Below, piece by piece: positions 22,129-31,875 of a stretch of 64,000 nt of DNA. Made by a program: the position numbers and the translations under genes. This DNA comes from Hevea brasiliensis (taxonomy: Eukaryota > Streptophyta > Magnoliopsida > Malpighiales > Euphorbiaceae), in contig NC_079496.1 in assembly GCF_030052815.1 (NCBI RefSeq), positions 71,785,652 to 71,849,651 on the forward strand, written 5' to 3'. The stretch's first letter is position 1. Each line of letters opens with the position of its first letter. A model generated the notes under the pieces. It had not been told where the DNA came from. It searched no databases and saw only the letters and a program-made list of their open reading frames with translations.

Positions 22129-23493
22129 TCAATCAATACTGGCTGTTGCTGTCTGCCCCTCATCATTAATCTCGAAACTGGCATGTAATGATCTCAACTC
22201 CTGTACCATAGACAAAGGAGTAACTCGTAGACTTTCCATAGTCTTGTGACTTAAGGCATCAGCCACAACATTAGCTTTCCCTGGCTGATAGTCTATCAGA
22301 CAATCATAGTCTTTTATCAACTCTAACCATCTCCTCTGTCTGAAATTCAACTCTTTCTGGGTGCCCAAATGCTTCAAATTCTTATGATATGTATAGATAT
22401 AACACTTCTCCCCATACAAATAGTGCCTCCAGATCTTAAGAGCAAACACAATGGCTATAAGCTTTAAATCATGTGTCGGATAATTCCTCTTATGCGGTTT
22501 TAGCTGGAGCGATGCATAGGCAATGACATTTCGATCTTGCATCAATACACAGCCTAACCCATTGTGAGAAGCATCACTATAAACTGTATATTCTTTACCT
22601 GGTGTAGGTAAAGTCAAGACTGGAGCCTCAGTCAAACATCCTTTCAATTCATCAAAACTCTGTTGGCATTTATCCATCCACTGAAATTTCACATCCGTTC
22701 TAAGCAGCTTGGTCAATGGAGATGCCAACATGAAGAATCCCTTCACAAATCGACGGTAGTATCCAGCTAAACCCAGAAAACTGCGAATCTCCGTGATATT
22801 TCTGGGTGGCTTCCAATTAAGGACAGCTTCTATCTTGCTAGGATCTACCTTAATACCCTCTGCTGATACTATGTGCCACAAAAAGGATATCTCCTTCAGC
22901 CAAAATTCACATTTCGACAATTTGGCATATAGCTGTTTCTCCCTCAAAGTCTACAGTACAATCCGCAGATGTCTATCATGCTCTTCTGCATCCCTCGAAT
23001 AAACCAATATATCATCAATAAATACCACAACAAACTCGTCGAGGTATGGTCTGAAGATAGTGTTCATCAGATCCATAAAAGCAGCCGGGGCATTAGTTAA
23101 CCCGAATGGCATGACCAAGAACTCATAATGGCCATAACGAGTTCTGAAGGCAGTTTTAGAAATACTATGCTCTTGTACTTTCAGCTGATAATAACATGAT
23201 CTCAAGTCAATTTTGGAGAACACAGCTGCACCCCTCAACTGATCAAACAGGTCATCAATGCGGGGCAATGGGTATTTGTTCTTTATTGTCACCTTATTGA
23301 ACTGTCGATAGTCAATGCATAACCAGAGAGTGCCATCCTTCTTCTTTACAAACAATATTGGCGCTCCCCAAGGTGACACACTAGGGCAGATGAAGCCCTT
23401 GTCAAGCAACTTTTGCAACTGTACTTTCAATTCTTTTAGTTCTGCTGGTGCCATTCTGTATGGCATTATGGAGATTGGGTCCACACTAGGCAT
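22129..23493 (-). pseudogene. Gypsy-2 reverse transcriptase and RNase H
   Basis: This region copies the RNA genome to DNA and removes the RNA strand. RT motifs seen: [61 protein letters not shown], and the catalytic [15 protein letters not shown] (FIDD in place of YVDD, normal in gypsy elements). A stop (TAG for CAG) lies near 22950, before [16 protein letters not shown]. RNase H follows with [18 protein letters not shown] and ends in the linker [14 protein letters not shown] (usually ALSRK). A frame change near 22135 separates it from the integrase. Apart from these two lesions the region is open. Confidence 0.92.
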
Positions 23494-24117
23494 AACATCA
23501 ATTTCAAACTACACCTCTCTTTCTAGAGGTAATCCTGGCAATTCATCAGGAAATACATCCAGAAAGTTACATACTGTGGGGATGTCCCTCAATGATGGAC
23601 TACCCACTTGGGTGTCTATCACATGTGCCAAGTATGCCTCACACCCTTTCCTAATCATTTTTCTAGCCAGTGCAGCTGAAATGATGTTTGAAGGCAATAA
23701 CTGCCTCTCCCCATGTATTACTACATCACTATACTGAGGAAGACCAAAAGTGATTGTCTTCAGTCTACAGTCAATCATCGCATGATGCCTGGGTAACCAA
23801 TCCATGCCCAGGATAATGTCATAATCTCTGAAGGGCATTTCAATTAAATCAGACAAAAAAGTATGTCCTTGGATCACTAAAGGACAATCCCTATATAATT
23901 TATTTACCCTGACCTCCTGGCCTAATGGAATAGTTACTAGCACATCATAATCCATTGGTACACACTGGATAGCAGTAGAACACATCACACTAGCACTAAC
24001 ATATGAATGTGTGGAGCCAGGATCAAATAACACATGTACATCTTGGTCAAGGATGGAGAAAATACCAGCTACTACGTATGATGTTTTAGCCTCCTCTCTC
24101 TGACGCATGGTATACAC
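23494..24117 (-). pseudogene. Gypsy-2 aspartic protease
   Basis: This is a retropepsin-type protease that would cut the polyprotein. The active-site motif is VLFDPGSTHSYVSA (about 24030), with DPGS in place of DTGA, which is common in plant gypsy elements. The second conserved stretch is YDIILGMDWLPRHHAMIDC (about 23820). The frame runs from a frameshift with gag near 24117 to a TAG near 23510, just before the RT start at [12 protein letters not shown], where related copies have a Glu codon. Confidence 0.9.
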
Positions 24118-25335
24118 TCTGACGGGTGCACCACTAGATACTGGCTGGTTAATAGTGCTTTGACTTCCAGGAGTGTTACTAGTACCCCTATCTCTGCCTC
24201 TACTTCTACCAGCTGGCTGTGATCCTCTAGGTGCAGAGACTTGGGCTGATCCTTCAGATGTAGCAGAAGGTCTAGACCGGTGAGGACTAGTACAATCCTT
24301 AGCGAAATGTCTGCTCCCTCCACAGTTAAAACATGCACTGGTGGCCTCGAAACAAACCCCACCATGTGTTCTACCACAAGTTTCACACTGCCGTACAGAT
24401 AGAGCTCCTCGGGGTGCTTGCTGGGTCTGCTGACTAGACCGGGGTGGTCTTTGGCCAGAGAATTTGTCTCTGCCAGATCTACGAAAGCTAGATCCCCCAG
24501 ACTGTTTCCTCTTCCCTGATCCACTTTTAGGTGCTTGACCAATAGTCTTTCAGTCTTCTCTTTCTCTTGTGTACCCTTCTTCACTGCCCCTTCTGCTTCT
24601 ATCCTTTCCAGTTCCAGGGCCTGTGAGATCAACTCAGAGAAATTCTGATGTCGAAAACCCACAACTTGCATTCTCAGATTTGGCCTTAACCCGGACTCAA
24701 ACCTCTTACATCTGTCTCTGGGGGTGGAGACTAAACTTCCAGCGTAGTGGCTCAGTCGAGAGAAGTCTCTCTCATATTCTGCTATGGTTCTGTCCCCTTG
24801 TTTCAAACCTAAGAATTCTTGCAACTTCATATCCACATATGCATCGGTGACCCACTTTTGTCGAAACTCCCTCAAAAAGTCTGACCAAGTAAGGACTAGA
24901 GGTTCTACCAAGCTGTGGGAGATGGGCTTCTACCATTCATACGCATCACCTTGCAACAAGGAAATAGAATACTCTAACTTTAGCTCTTGTGCACACTGTA
25001 GCTTCCTGAAAACTAGTTCCATTCGCTCTAACCACTGTTCTGCCTCCAGTGGATCCACAGTGCCCTTAAGCTCGGTGGCCCCAAATTTCATCAATTTTTC
25101 ATATTGCTGAGCTGAGGGCTGTGGTTGTGCTATAGGTGCTTGCATCTGAGGTTGGGGTGGCACATTTCCCGCTATTTCTTTGGAAAAGCGCGACCATCTC
25201 TTTGCAAGTGTCGAGAAACTGCGGTGCTGGAGTAGGAGCTGGAGTGACTGGCCCACTCATGTTCTGGAGTGCTGGGGCGTCCCTTTGAACCTCAGCCTCA
25301 ATAGATTGTTCCAAGGAATGATCTCCTTCTTCCAT
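24118..25335 (-). pseudogene. Gypsy-2 gag
   Basis: The capsid/nucleocapsid precursor starts at the ATG at 25335 (MEEGDHSLEQ). The Retrotrans_gag domain is recognisable from KGTVDPLEAEQWLERMELVF and LLQGDAYEW through TWSDFLREFRQKWVTDAY, LKQGDRTIAEYERDFSRLS and FESGLRPNLRMQV. A frameshift near 25200 and a TAG for TGG near 24925 break it. The zinc-knuckle region near 24300-24400 is out of frame with the capsid. This is the only intact-length capsid domain among the gypsies here and shows what Gypsy-1 has lost. Confidence 0.9.
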
Positions 25336-25501
25336 TCCATTTTCACAAAATTTCTACTTCCTGGGATCAACACAAGGAGGTTGACCTCCGTTAGTGCATA
25401 TTCATGATGTAAATATGTCATATGTATCAATTAAAGATACTTGAGCAGTTGTACTTATCAAAGAAACATTCATACACGTAGTCAAAATTTATTGAAAAAC
25501 C

Positions 25502-25515
25502 ATGCTCTGATACCA
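25502..25515 (-). other. Gypsy-2 primer-binding site
   Basis: ATGCTCTGATACCA on the plus strand is TGGTATCAGAGCAT on the element strand, complementary to initiator tRNA-Met. It lies eight bases inside the 5' LTR edge. Confidence 0.9.
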
Positions 25516-25523
25516 TTAAAACA

Positions 25524-28500
25524 TGTCACACCTTAGCCCTCTGTAAGGCATGACATGTTCCCGTAGAATACCTAATGAACTATCGAACTTCACCTACTGA
25601 TAATTCATTAAGTACACAATAAGGGATTTTAAAACTATTTTCTTGCATTTTGGAAGTGGTGAGTATTTTGGTAGGAATTAAAATCATTTATTCAGAGTTT
25701 AAATACTAGTAAAAATTTTTGTCCACTTTAATTTTTCCGCAATTTTTATAAAAATTTTGACAAAGTTCCGTTTGTATTTAGAGAAAACAGTTCTTCAAAT
25801 ACCTAAAAAAAAGCACTTCCAATAATTTTCTCAACTCCCAACCTCCAAAGAATCTCAAGTCAACTCAATTCAATCTACTTCAAAATAATTTCACAATCCA
25901 ATCAAAGTTTATCATCTCAAAATATTTCATAACTTCATTCACAGTGCATAAAGTATAAAATTCACAAATACAAATCTTAATTTACAAATAGAAGTTCCAA
26001 AAATAATATTATTACAATTTATTATACAACTGCTCAACTTTACATTGATACATAAAACATTTTAATATTTACATCAAAGTTAACTACAAGGGTATAAAAT
26101 AATACCCGTACAAAAATATCAGTGTGGTCCTCAATATCAGTAGCAGCTCACTTTGCTGCTTTCTCCTTGCTCTTATCTGCGATAGCAAAATAAGCTGTCG
26201 CTGAGTATAAAAATACTTAGTGGCGCACAATAAAAATATTTGAAATACAATACATAAATCATTCATTGACAAAACACAATTTAAATGTTGCACAATTAAA
26301 TTTCACAATTTATCAAAGCTCATTATAGCAAAATTTTTGGGTCAAATAATTGAATAAATATAGTGTTGCCAATTCATACACAACTTAAGCCATGACACAA
26401 AATTTCCGAACAATGCCGTGTTGTAAACTACGAAAAAGCAATCTACAACCCCACTAATCGAAATCAATGAGGGAGGTGGCTAGCTAGCTAATGAGTACTC
26501 ATCCAATCTACAACCTCAACTGGTAAACCAGAGAGGGAGGAAAAATAATCGATCTCAACCCCATAAATGGGAGAATAATATGGTACTGTCATGCTAAGTG
26601 TGAATCCAAAATCAAATTAAAACAATTTATTCAAATATTGCATACAAAAATCAAATCAATTTCCAAAGTTACATTTTCATTTACAAAGTGGCAACACAAA
26701 AGTTCTTAAACTCATAATGCATACTAAATCCATTTTTCAATGATAAAATGCTTAAATAGGGTTTATTGTGCACAAACCTGACGTGAGTCGCCTCTAGGCC
26801 TTGACTCAGTCTCTCAGACCTTCCAAGTCTTTTTCAGCTGAAACACACAGTTTCATAGTGTTTCAGTACCATAACTTAGCATAAATCCAAAAATAAATTT
26901 AACTTCACTTTTACCTAGCTCTAATGTGCTAAACTTGACGTTCTTTAAATTTTTGTGTTTCGGGGTTACTATTCACTACCCTATTCAAGTCAATTTATTG
27001 ACTTTCTAAGGCTTAATAGGTATGGGAACTCCAACTTCACCCACATACCACATTTTGGTCACCAAACTTGTTGGTTTTGGTCATTTTCTTAAAACTTATG
27101 TCCTTTAGGCAAAATTACAAATTTTCAGTTTTGGTGCCTTAGGTTGTACTGTTCCATTGGTCACTTTACTGTTAGAATTTGACAAAAGTTTTTTAATATA
27201 AAATGTTTCCTAATGTCTTAAGTTTATTCTCATTTTTGAATCACTCCAATTAGAGTTTTGTAGCTCAAGTTATGGCCATTTGAACCATGGCTGCCAGATT
27301 GGATTCAACACAGAATTCTAGGCAATTTTTGGTGCTGGCAGTTTTTGGTCACCAAATTCGGGTGGCCAAATGACTTGGTTAATTGCATAATTTGGGTTTT
27401 TGTTCTTCATGAATGTTTTAGGTCTATATATCATCTAACCACTGGTAAAAGTTAAGGTCATTTAGACCAGCCTAGCTCAAGTTATGGCCAAATGAACAAA
27501 CATTATTCATTTGGTCAGTTTGTACAGGGCAGCCTGCAATTTTCTAACTTTGGTCAATTTGTTCACTAGGTTTTGGTCACTTTTTGGGCATGCGTCCTAA
27601 ATGAAAATTGTGTCATTTAGTGTCTATTTTCATTCCCAATTGGTCCCATACCAATTGGACTTGTAAAATTTCATTTTTGGTCCCTCAAAAGTAACTTGGT
27701 CATACTGCTAGCAGCATGACCACACTCAATCCGAATTTGGCTTTGACTCAAACACTTATAACACACTTAATTAGGTCACAAATGACCATTTCCCACTTCA
27801 CATTAGGTCAAAGACACCATTTACCACTTCCTCACATTTTTTTCTCTAACCCTAAGTGTCCCAAAACCCTAACTTACTAACTTGTTGCATTTAACCACAT
27901 TCACACATACTAATCTCATTAGCACATCCATACAAACTTGCCTACCATTTAATTTCAATCAAAACTCAAACATATGCATAGTAACCCTAGTTGGCCAAGT
28001 TTTCAGTTTGGTCCTTCACAAATGTTTTTATTTCATTTTAAGTTAAGATCTAAGTTGCCTACACCAAGAACACAAATATTAAACATAAATTTTCAATTTA
28101 AATTCACTAACCTTAAACTTTGAATTTCAATCTTCAATTCCACCCCTCTTTCCTTCCTTCTTTCTTGCTCAATCCTCTTCTCAAGTGACTAAAACAAGTT
28201 TTTATGTAGTAATTATGGGAGAAATAGGGGTTTAGTAGGGATTTAAGAGCTTGAAGAAAGCTTTCATGGAGTTTTAACAATGGAGATGTGAGGGAGAGGG
28301 AGAGTGACGGGTTGAAGAAGACTTTTGTGTTTTGTTTTTTTTTTTTTTTTTCTTTTCTTTCTTTATGTCTTTTGTCTTATGGAAGACCCAAAAATCAATT
28401 TAGTTAAATTCATTAATTATAACCTTTTTGGCATCATGCATGATGTCATGCATGATGTCATCTCCCTACACCTTTTTCATTTTCTCTCTTTTTTTTTTTC

Positions 28501-29009
28501 TATTAGTTCTTTAATTTAATTTCTAATTCTGAAATTTTATTTTCTCCGATTTTATTTGACAGTTAGGTCAGGAGTCAGCTGTCGGGTTCAATTGGCCAAA
28601 TTGCCCCTCGCCGGTTCAACCCGATTTGTAAATAATTCAATATTTCTTTCGGCTCCCTGACCAAATTATTTGACTGGCTTAACAGTTCTTTTTCATGATT
28701 TTCTCTTTTCCACTGTGTTCAAAAGGGTCCTAAGGACAGTAGCGTCACATTTTAAGGTTCGAAATTTGAGTTTAAATCGACTTCGCAATCGTTCCCAAGA
28801 AGGTCACCCATCGCTGTGACTCTCAACTCGTTTAACTTCTTATGTTCTGTTTTTCTTATTTATACTTAATTAATTGGCAATTACTAATTATTTGTGTTTA
28901 TGTCTTCTCTAGTTGTCTTAAGTGTGGTTCTAATCCCCTTAATTGTCTGGACCGACACCGGTCACCGGAACAGTGAGATCTACTAGGCTATGCAAACGGG
29001 GGTGTTACA
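25524..29009 (-). repeat. Gypsy-2 5' LTR (3486 bp)
   Basis: It runs from TGTCACACCTTAGCCC to GGGGGTGTTACA. It is collinear with 17169-20656, with scattered substitutions and small indels. Like the other LTR it holds the double hairpin, the GGCCATAAC modules, a T run and the conserved LTR-start block. It is followed by CACAA, the right target duplication. Confidence 0.94.
26178..26226 (-). other. Tandem double hairpin in the Gypsy-2 5' LTR
   Basis: On the element strand this reads CTAAGTA/TACTCAG followed by GCGACAGC/GCTATCGC. Each stem contains one A-C mismatch as RNA from the minus strand. The 3' LTR of the same element pairs fully, counting G-T pairs. Confidence 0.65.
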
Positions 29010-30179
29010 CACAAACCGTCAGTCAAAGTCGAGATAGAAATAGAGTTGGTACTCCTCACCACTATAACATAGTGAATCAACCCGAATATAGTAGCGCACC
29101 AGTCAGAGTATCCACTATGCGCCAAGGAGAAAGGACAAAAACTTCGGATGTAGCTGATGGTAAGTTCTTAATTTTTGAAAGAAACAATTAGTTATTATTT
29201 GATCCCAGCACTACTTGGTTGTGTGCTAGTGTTAGAACTATATGTTCTGTTGCTATTCCTTTACATGGGAATGAATTTTGATATATTAGTGACTAGTCCT
29301 TTAGGATAAAAACTATAATAATAAGTATGATTGACATTAATTTTGGAAGAATTGTTAGCTAAAAGTATTTTATAACACACCATAAATCATAAAGCTAATT
29401 AGCGAGCCTACTTAATGTAAGGCAAGAGGACCTAAAAGTAAGTTACAGTAATAGAATTGCTCTAGATGAGGGCAAAGATGTTACTGTTAGTAATTGTCAA
29501 GGGATATTGTAATCAGAATCGGTTTAGGATATTAGTGGATTTAAGAAAGATAAGATGTTAGAAAACCTAGTCCATGAGGTTATAACGTAGTAACTATGTA
29601 ATGTTCTCGATGTTTGTATTGTAAGCTGCAGATTATAGTACCGACACGGGATTATTTTGTAGAGCTACGTGCTTCCTCGTGGTACAATAAACTAAGAATA
29701 TTTGTAAGTAATCTATAATTTGATACAGTTACGCCCGAATAGAGTACTATTACGGGAAATAAATGTGAAAATTCTAGTCAGAAATTTCAAACTTCAGAAC
29801 TAGCCTATCAAACGACTACACTTGTAAGGTAGCTAGAGTCAGTGACTCGGTTACATTAATGTGAACTACCTGTACCACAGTAAGTGCTATAAGCTTCAAA
29901 ATATCAGTACGACTTATCATCCTCAGACGGATGGGCGGTCGAAACAAGTGATTCAGGTAAATTTTGAAACTCATTGAGTTTCTATAAATAATGAAATGAA
30001 ATGATAATAATAACCTGTAAAATATAATAAGCTCTTGAGAATATACTGAGAACTTGTGTCCTTGAATCCAAGGGAAGATGGGATAGATACCTTCCACTAA
30101 AAGAATTTGTAAACAATAATAAGTGTCAAGCTAGCATACAAATGGCACCCTATGAAACACTACAAGGGAATAGATAACT
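29010..30179 (+). pseudogene. Gypsy-1a gag tail, protease trace and first integrase segment
   Basis: After the duplication CACAA the gag tail reads VSQSRDRNRVGTPHHYN, followed by FLIFERNN and a stop, then LLFDPSTT, a weak match to the protease active site. About 700 bases with no recognisable coding follow, where RT and RNase H would be. Then come YHPQTDGRSKQVIQ (about 29915-29956), a 75-bp insertion, and LENILRTCVLESKGRWDRYL to QASIQMAPYETLQGN (30032-30168). This is the second half of a gypsy integrase core. The second integrase segment starts immediately after it. The identical arrangement is in Gypsy-1b (41641-42656). Confidence 0.75.
29957..30031 (+). other. 75-bp intron-like insertion in the integrase remnant
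   Basis: It lies between the codons for VIQ and LEN of a conserved integrase stretch. It begins GTAAATTTTG after CAG, ends ATAATAAG, and is AT-rich. It is the same length in Gypsy-1b (42434-42508). Exact removal would still leave the frame off by one base, so splicing is uncertain. Confidence 0.4.
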
Positions 30180-31222
30180 ATGGATTTTGTGATGGGACTT
30201 CCAAGGATACAGAATAGTCATGATGTAGTATGGGTTATTTTTGACAGAATGACCAAGTCCGCTCATTTTTGCAAGTCCGGATGGACTATAGTTGGAGAGA
30301 TTGGCCAGATTGTACATAAATGAGATTCTAAAACTGCATGGAGTGCCAGTATCAATTGTATCAGACAGAGATCCTAAGTTCACTTCTAAATTCTGGGGTA
30401 GTCTTTAGAGAGCCCTAGGAACTAGACTGAACTTCAGCACGACATTCCACCCACAGATAGATGGCCAGTCTGAGAGGGTAATTTAGATATTGGAGGATAT
30501 GCTACGGGCTTGTGTGATTGAGTTTGAAGGTAGTTGGGATATACACTTGCCTTTGATTAAGTTTGCTTATAATAACAACTACCAATCAAGCATTGGGATG
30601 CCTCCATATGAAGCTTTGTAGGGCAAGAAGTGCAAAACTCCCCTATGTTGGGATGAAGTAGGTGAAAGGAAGATGATTGGGCTAGAAATTGTTCAGCAGA
30701 CAGAGGAAAAGATCAGATTGATCAGAGATCGACTCAAGGTTGCATCAGACCGTCAGAAGTCCTATGTTGATCTGAAGAGAAGAGATATTGAATATGCAGT
30801 GGGTGATAAAGTATTCCTTAAAGTTTCTCCTCAGAAAAGGATTGTGAGATTTGGCAGAAAGGGGAAACTAAGTCCTCGTTTCATCGAACCATATGAGGTT
30901 CTAGAGAGAGTGGTTCCTTTGGCATATCGGCTGGCATTACCTCCAGAGCTAGAAAGGATACACAGCGTCTTTCATGTGTCCATGTTAAGGAGGTACAGAT
31001 TTGACCCATCTCATGTACTATCAGTTGAAAAGATTGAGGTAAATCCAGACCTCTCATATGAGGAAGAACCCATAGAAATTCTGGCATATGAGGTGAAGCA
31101 GCTGAGGAATAAACAGATACACTTGGTTAAAGTGCTGTGGAACCATCATTCAGGCCAGGAAGCTACTTGGGGAACGTGAAGAGGACATGAGGAGACAGCA
31201 CCCATAGTTGTTCAGAAATTGA
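30180..31222 (+). pseudogene. Gypsy-1a integrase core with chromodomain
   Basis: This second integrase segment begins MDFVMGLPRIQNSHDVVW, the first catalytic Asp region, and has no HHCC zinc domain before it. The second Asp region, [12 protein letters not shown], lies near 30361. Stops lie in the middle (near 30405, 30481 and 30619, where TAG replaces a Tyr codon in ALYGKK). From 30673 a clean frame covers the core end, the C-terminal domain (DRQKSYVDLKRRDIEYAVG) and the chromodomain-like end EEPIEILAYEVKQLRN to WNHHSGQEATWG. One inserted G near 31168 shifts the frame just before the original stop at 31220. Confidence 0.88.
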
Positions 31223-31231
31223 TGCCAGGTA

Positions 31232-31282
31232 AAATTTCTGGACGAAATTTATTTTAAGTGGGGGAGGGGGGGGGGGGAGAAT
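31232..31282 (+). other. Gypsy-1a pre-tract stem and polypurine tract
   Basis: AAATTTC and GAAATTT pair around TGGAC (31232-31250). They are followed by TTATTTTAAG and a long G-rich run ending GAGAATT, directly before the 3' LTR. The G run is longer than in Gypsy-1b. Confidence 0.85.
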
Positions 31283-31875
31283 TGTAACACCCCTATGTTC
31301 GGTAGTGTGTTCTACTGTTCTGGTGACCAGTGTTGTCCGGACAGCTAGGATGCCTAGAACTACACTTCGATATGAGTGAGGAGACATAAAATAATGAAAT
31401 ACAAGAAAAGAAAATACAAGAAAAATAGAGGAAAAATAATAGCAATGAAATGTAACCAAGTTAAACGATAGAAGTTAAATGTGGAATTTGGAAACCTTAG
31501 GATAAATAAAAATTAAATTTCTACTTAGTGCTCCACTCACCTCACCTAAGTGGACCACAAAACCTTCATTGTGGATAGAAATTCATCTTCTTCAACCTCC
31601 TAAAAATCAGCCGAAATGCTCCCAAGGGAAACCTCCATTTTCGTCCCATATTGAGCTTCCATTCTCCCATGATCCAAGCCATTTTTCCACTTGATTCCTT
31701 CACAAAAATTGTTCTGCACCACTTGGGCAGTAGATAGGCAGCAAGAAAATCAAGTTTCGTCAAGTTTTTGAACAGTTTCAAAAGTGGTAAGTATGTATTT
31801 TTTATGCTTGTTTCAATAAACTTTGTATGGATGTTATGGGTAGTTGAATTGTGGAAGGATTTTTGAAGTTTGATG
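31283..31875 (+). repeat. Gypsy-1a 3' LTR, segment 1
   Basis: It starts TGTAACACCCCTATG. Compared with the 5' LTR, about 365 bases (equal to about 3052-3412) are missing at the junction near 31466, removing the GCGATGGGTGACCG region. The segment ends at 31875 with TGATG, the target duplication of the Gypsy-3 solo LTR. Confidence 0.93.

Larger units (their letters stand above)
17169..29009 (-). mobile_element. Gypsy-2: full-structure chromovirus, minus strand
   Basis: This 11,841-bp element has LTRs of 3488 and 3486 bp (17169-20656 and 25524-29009), flanked by CACAG and CACAA (one mismatch). It has a tRNA-Met primer site at 25502-25515 and a polypurine tract at 20657-20675. The interior codes for gag, protease, RT, RNase H, integrase and chromodomain in that order, as expected for a Ty3/gypsy chromovirus, probably of the Tekay/Del lineage. 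Several stops and frameshifts inactivate it. LTR divergence is about 5-6% over the first ~280 bases (hand count). It is inserted just after the zinc knuckle of the Gypsy-1a gag. Confidence 0.95.

Noticed and set aside
22793..25407. Several plus-strand open frames of 69-140 codons within Gypsy-2
   Set aside because: All lie opposite the protease, RT or gag frames and their composition reflects the complement of those domains.
28943..29191. Open frame spanning the Gypsy-2 LTR end and the Gypsy-1a gag tail
   Set aside because: Its first part is LTR sequence read through the insertion boundary; only the part after 29015 is true gag.
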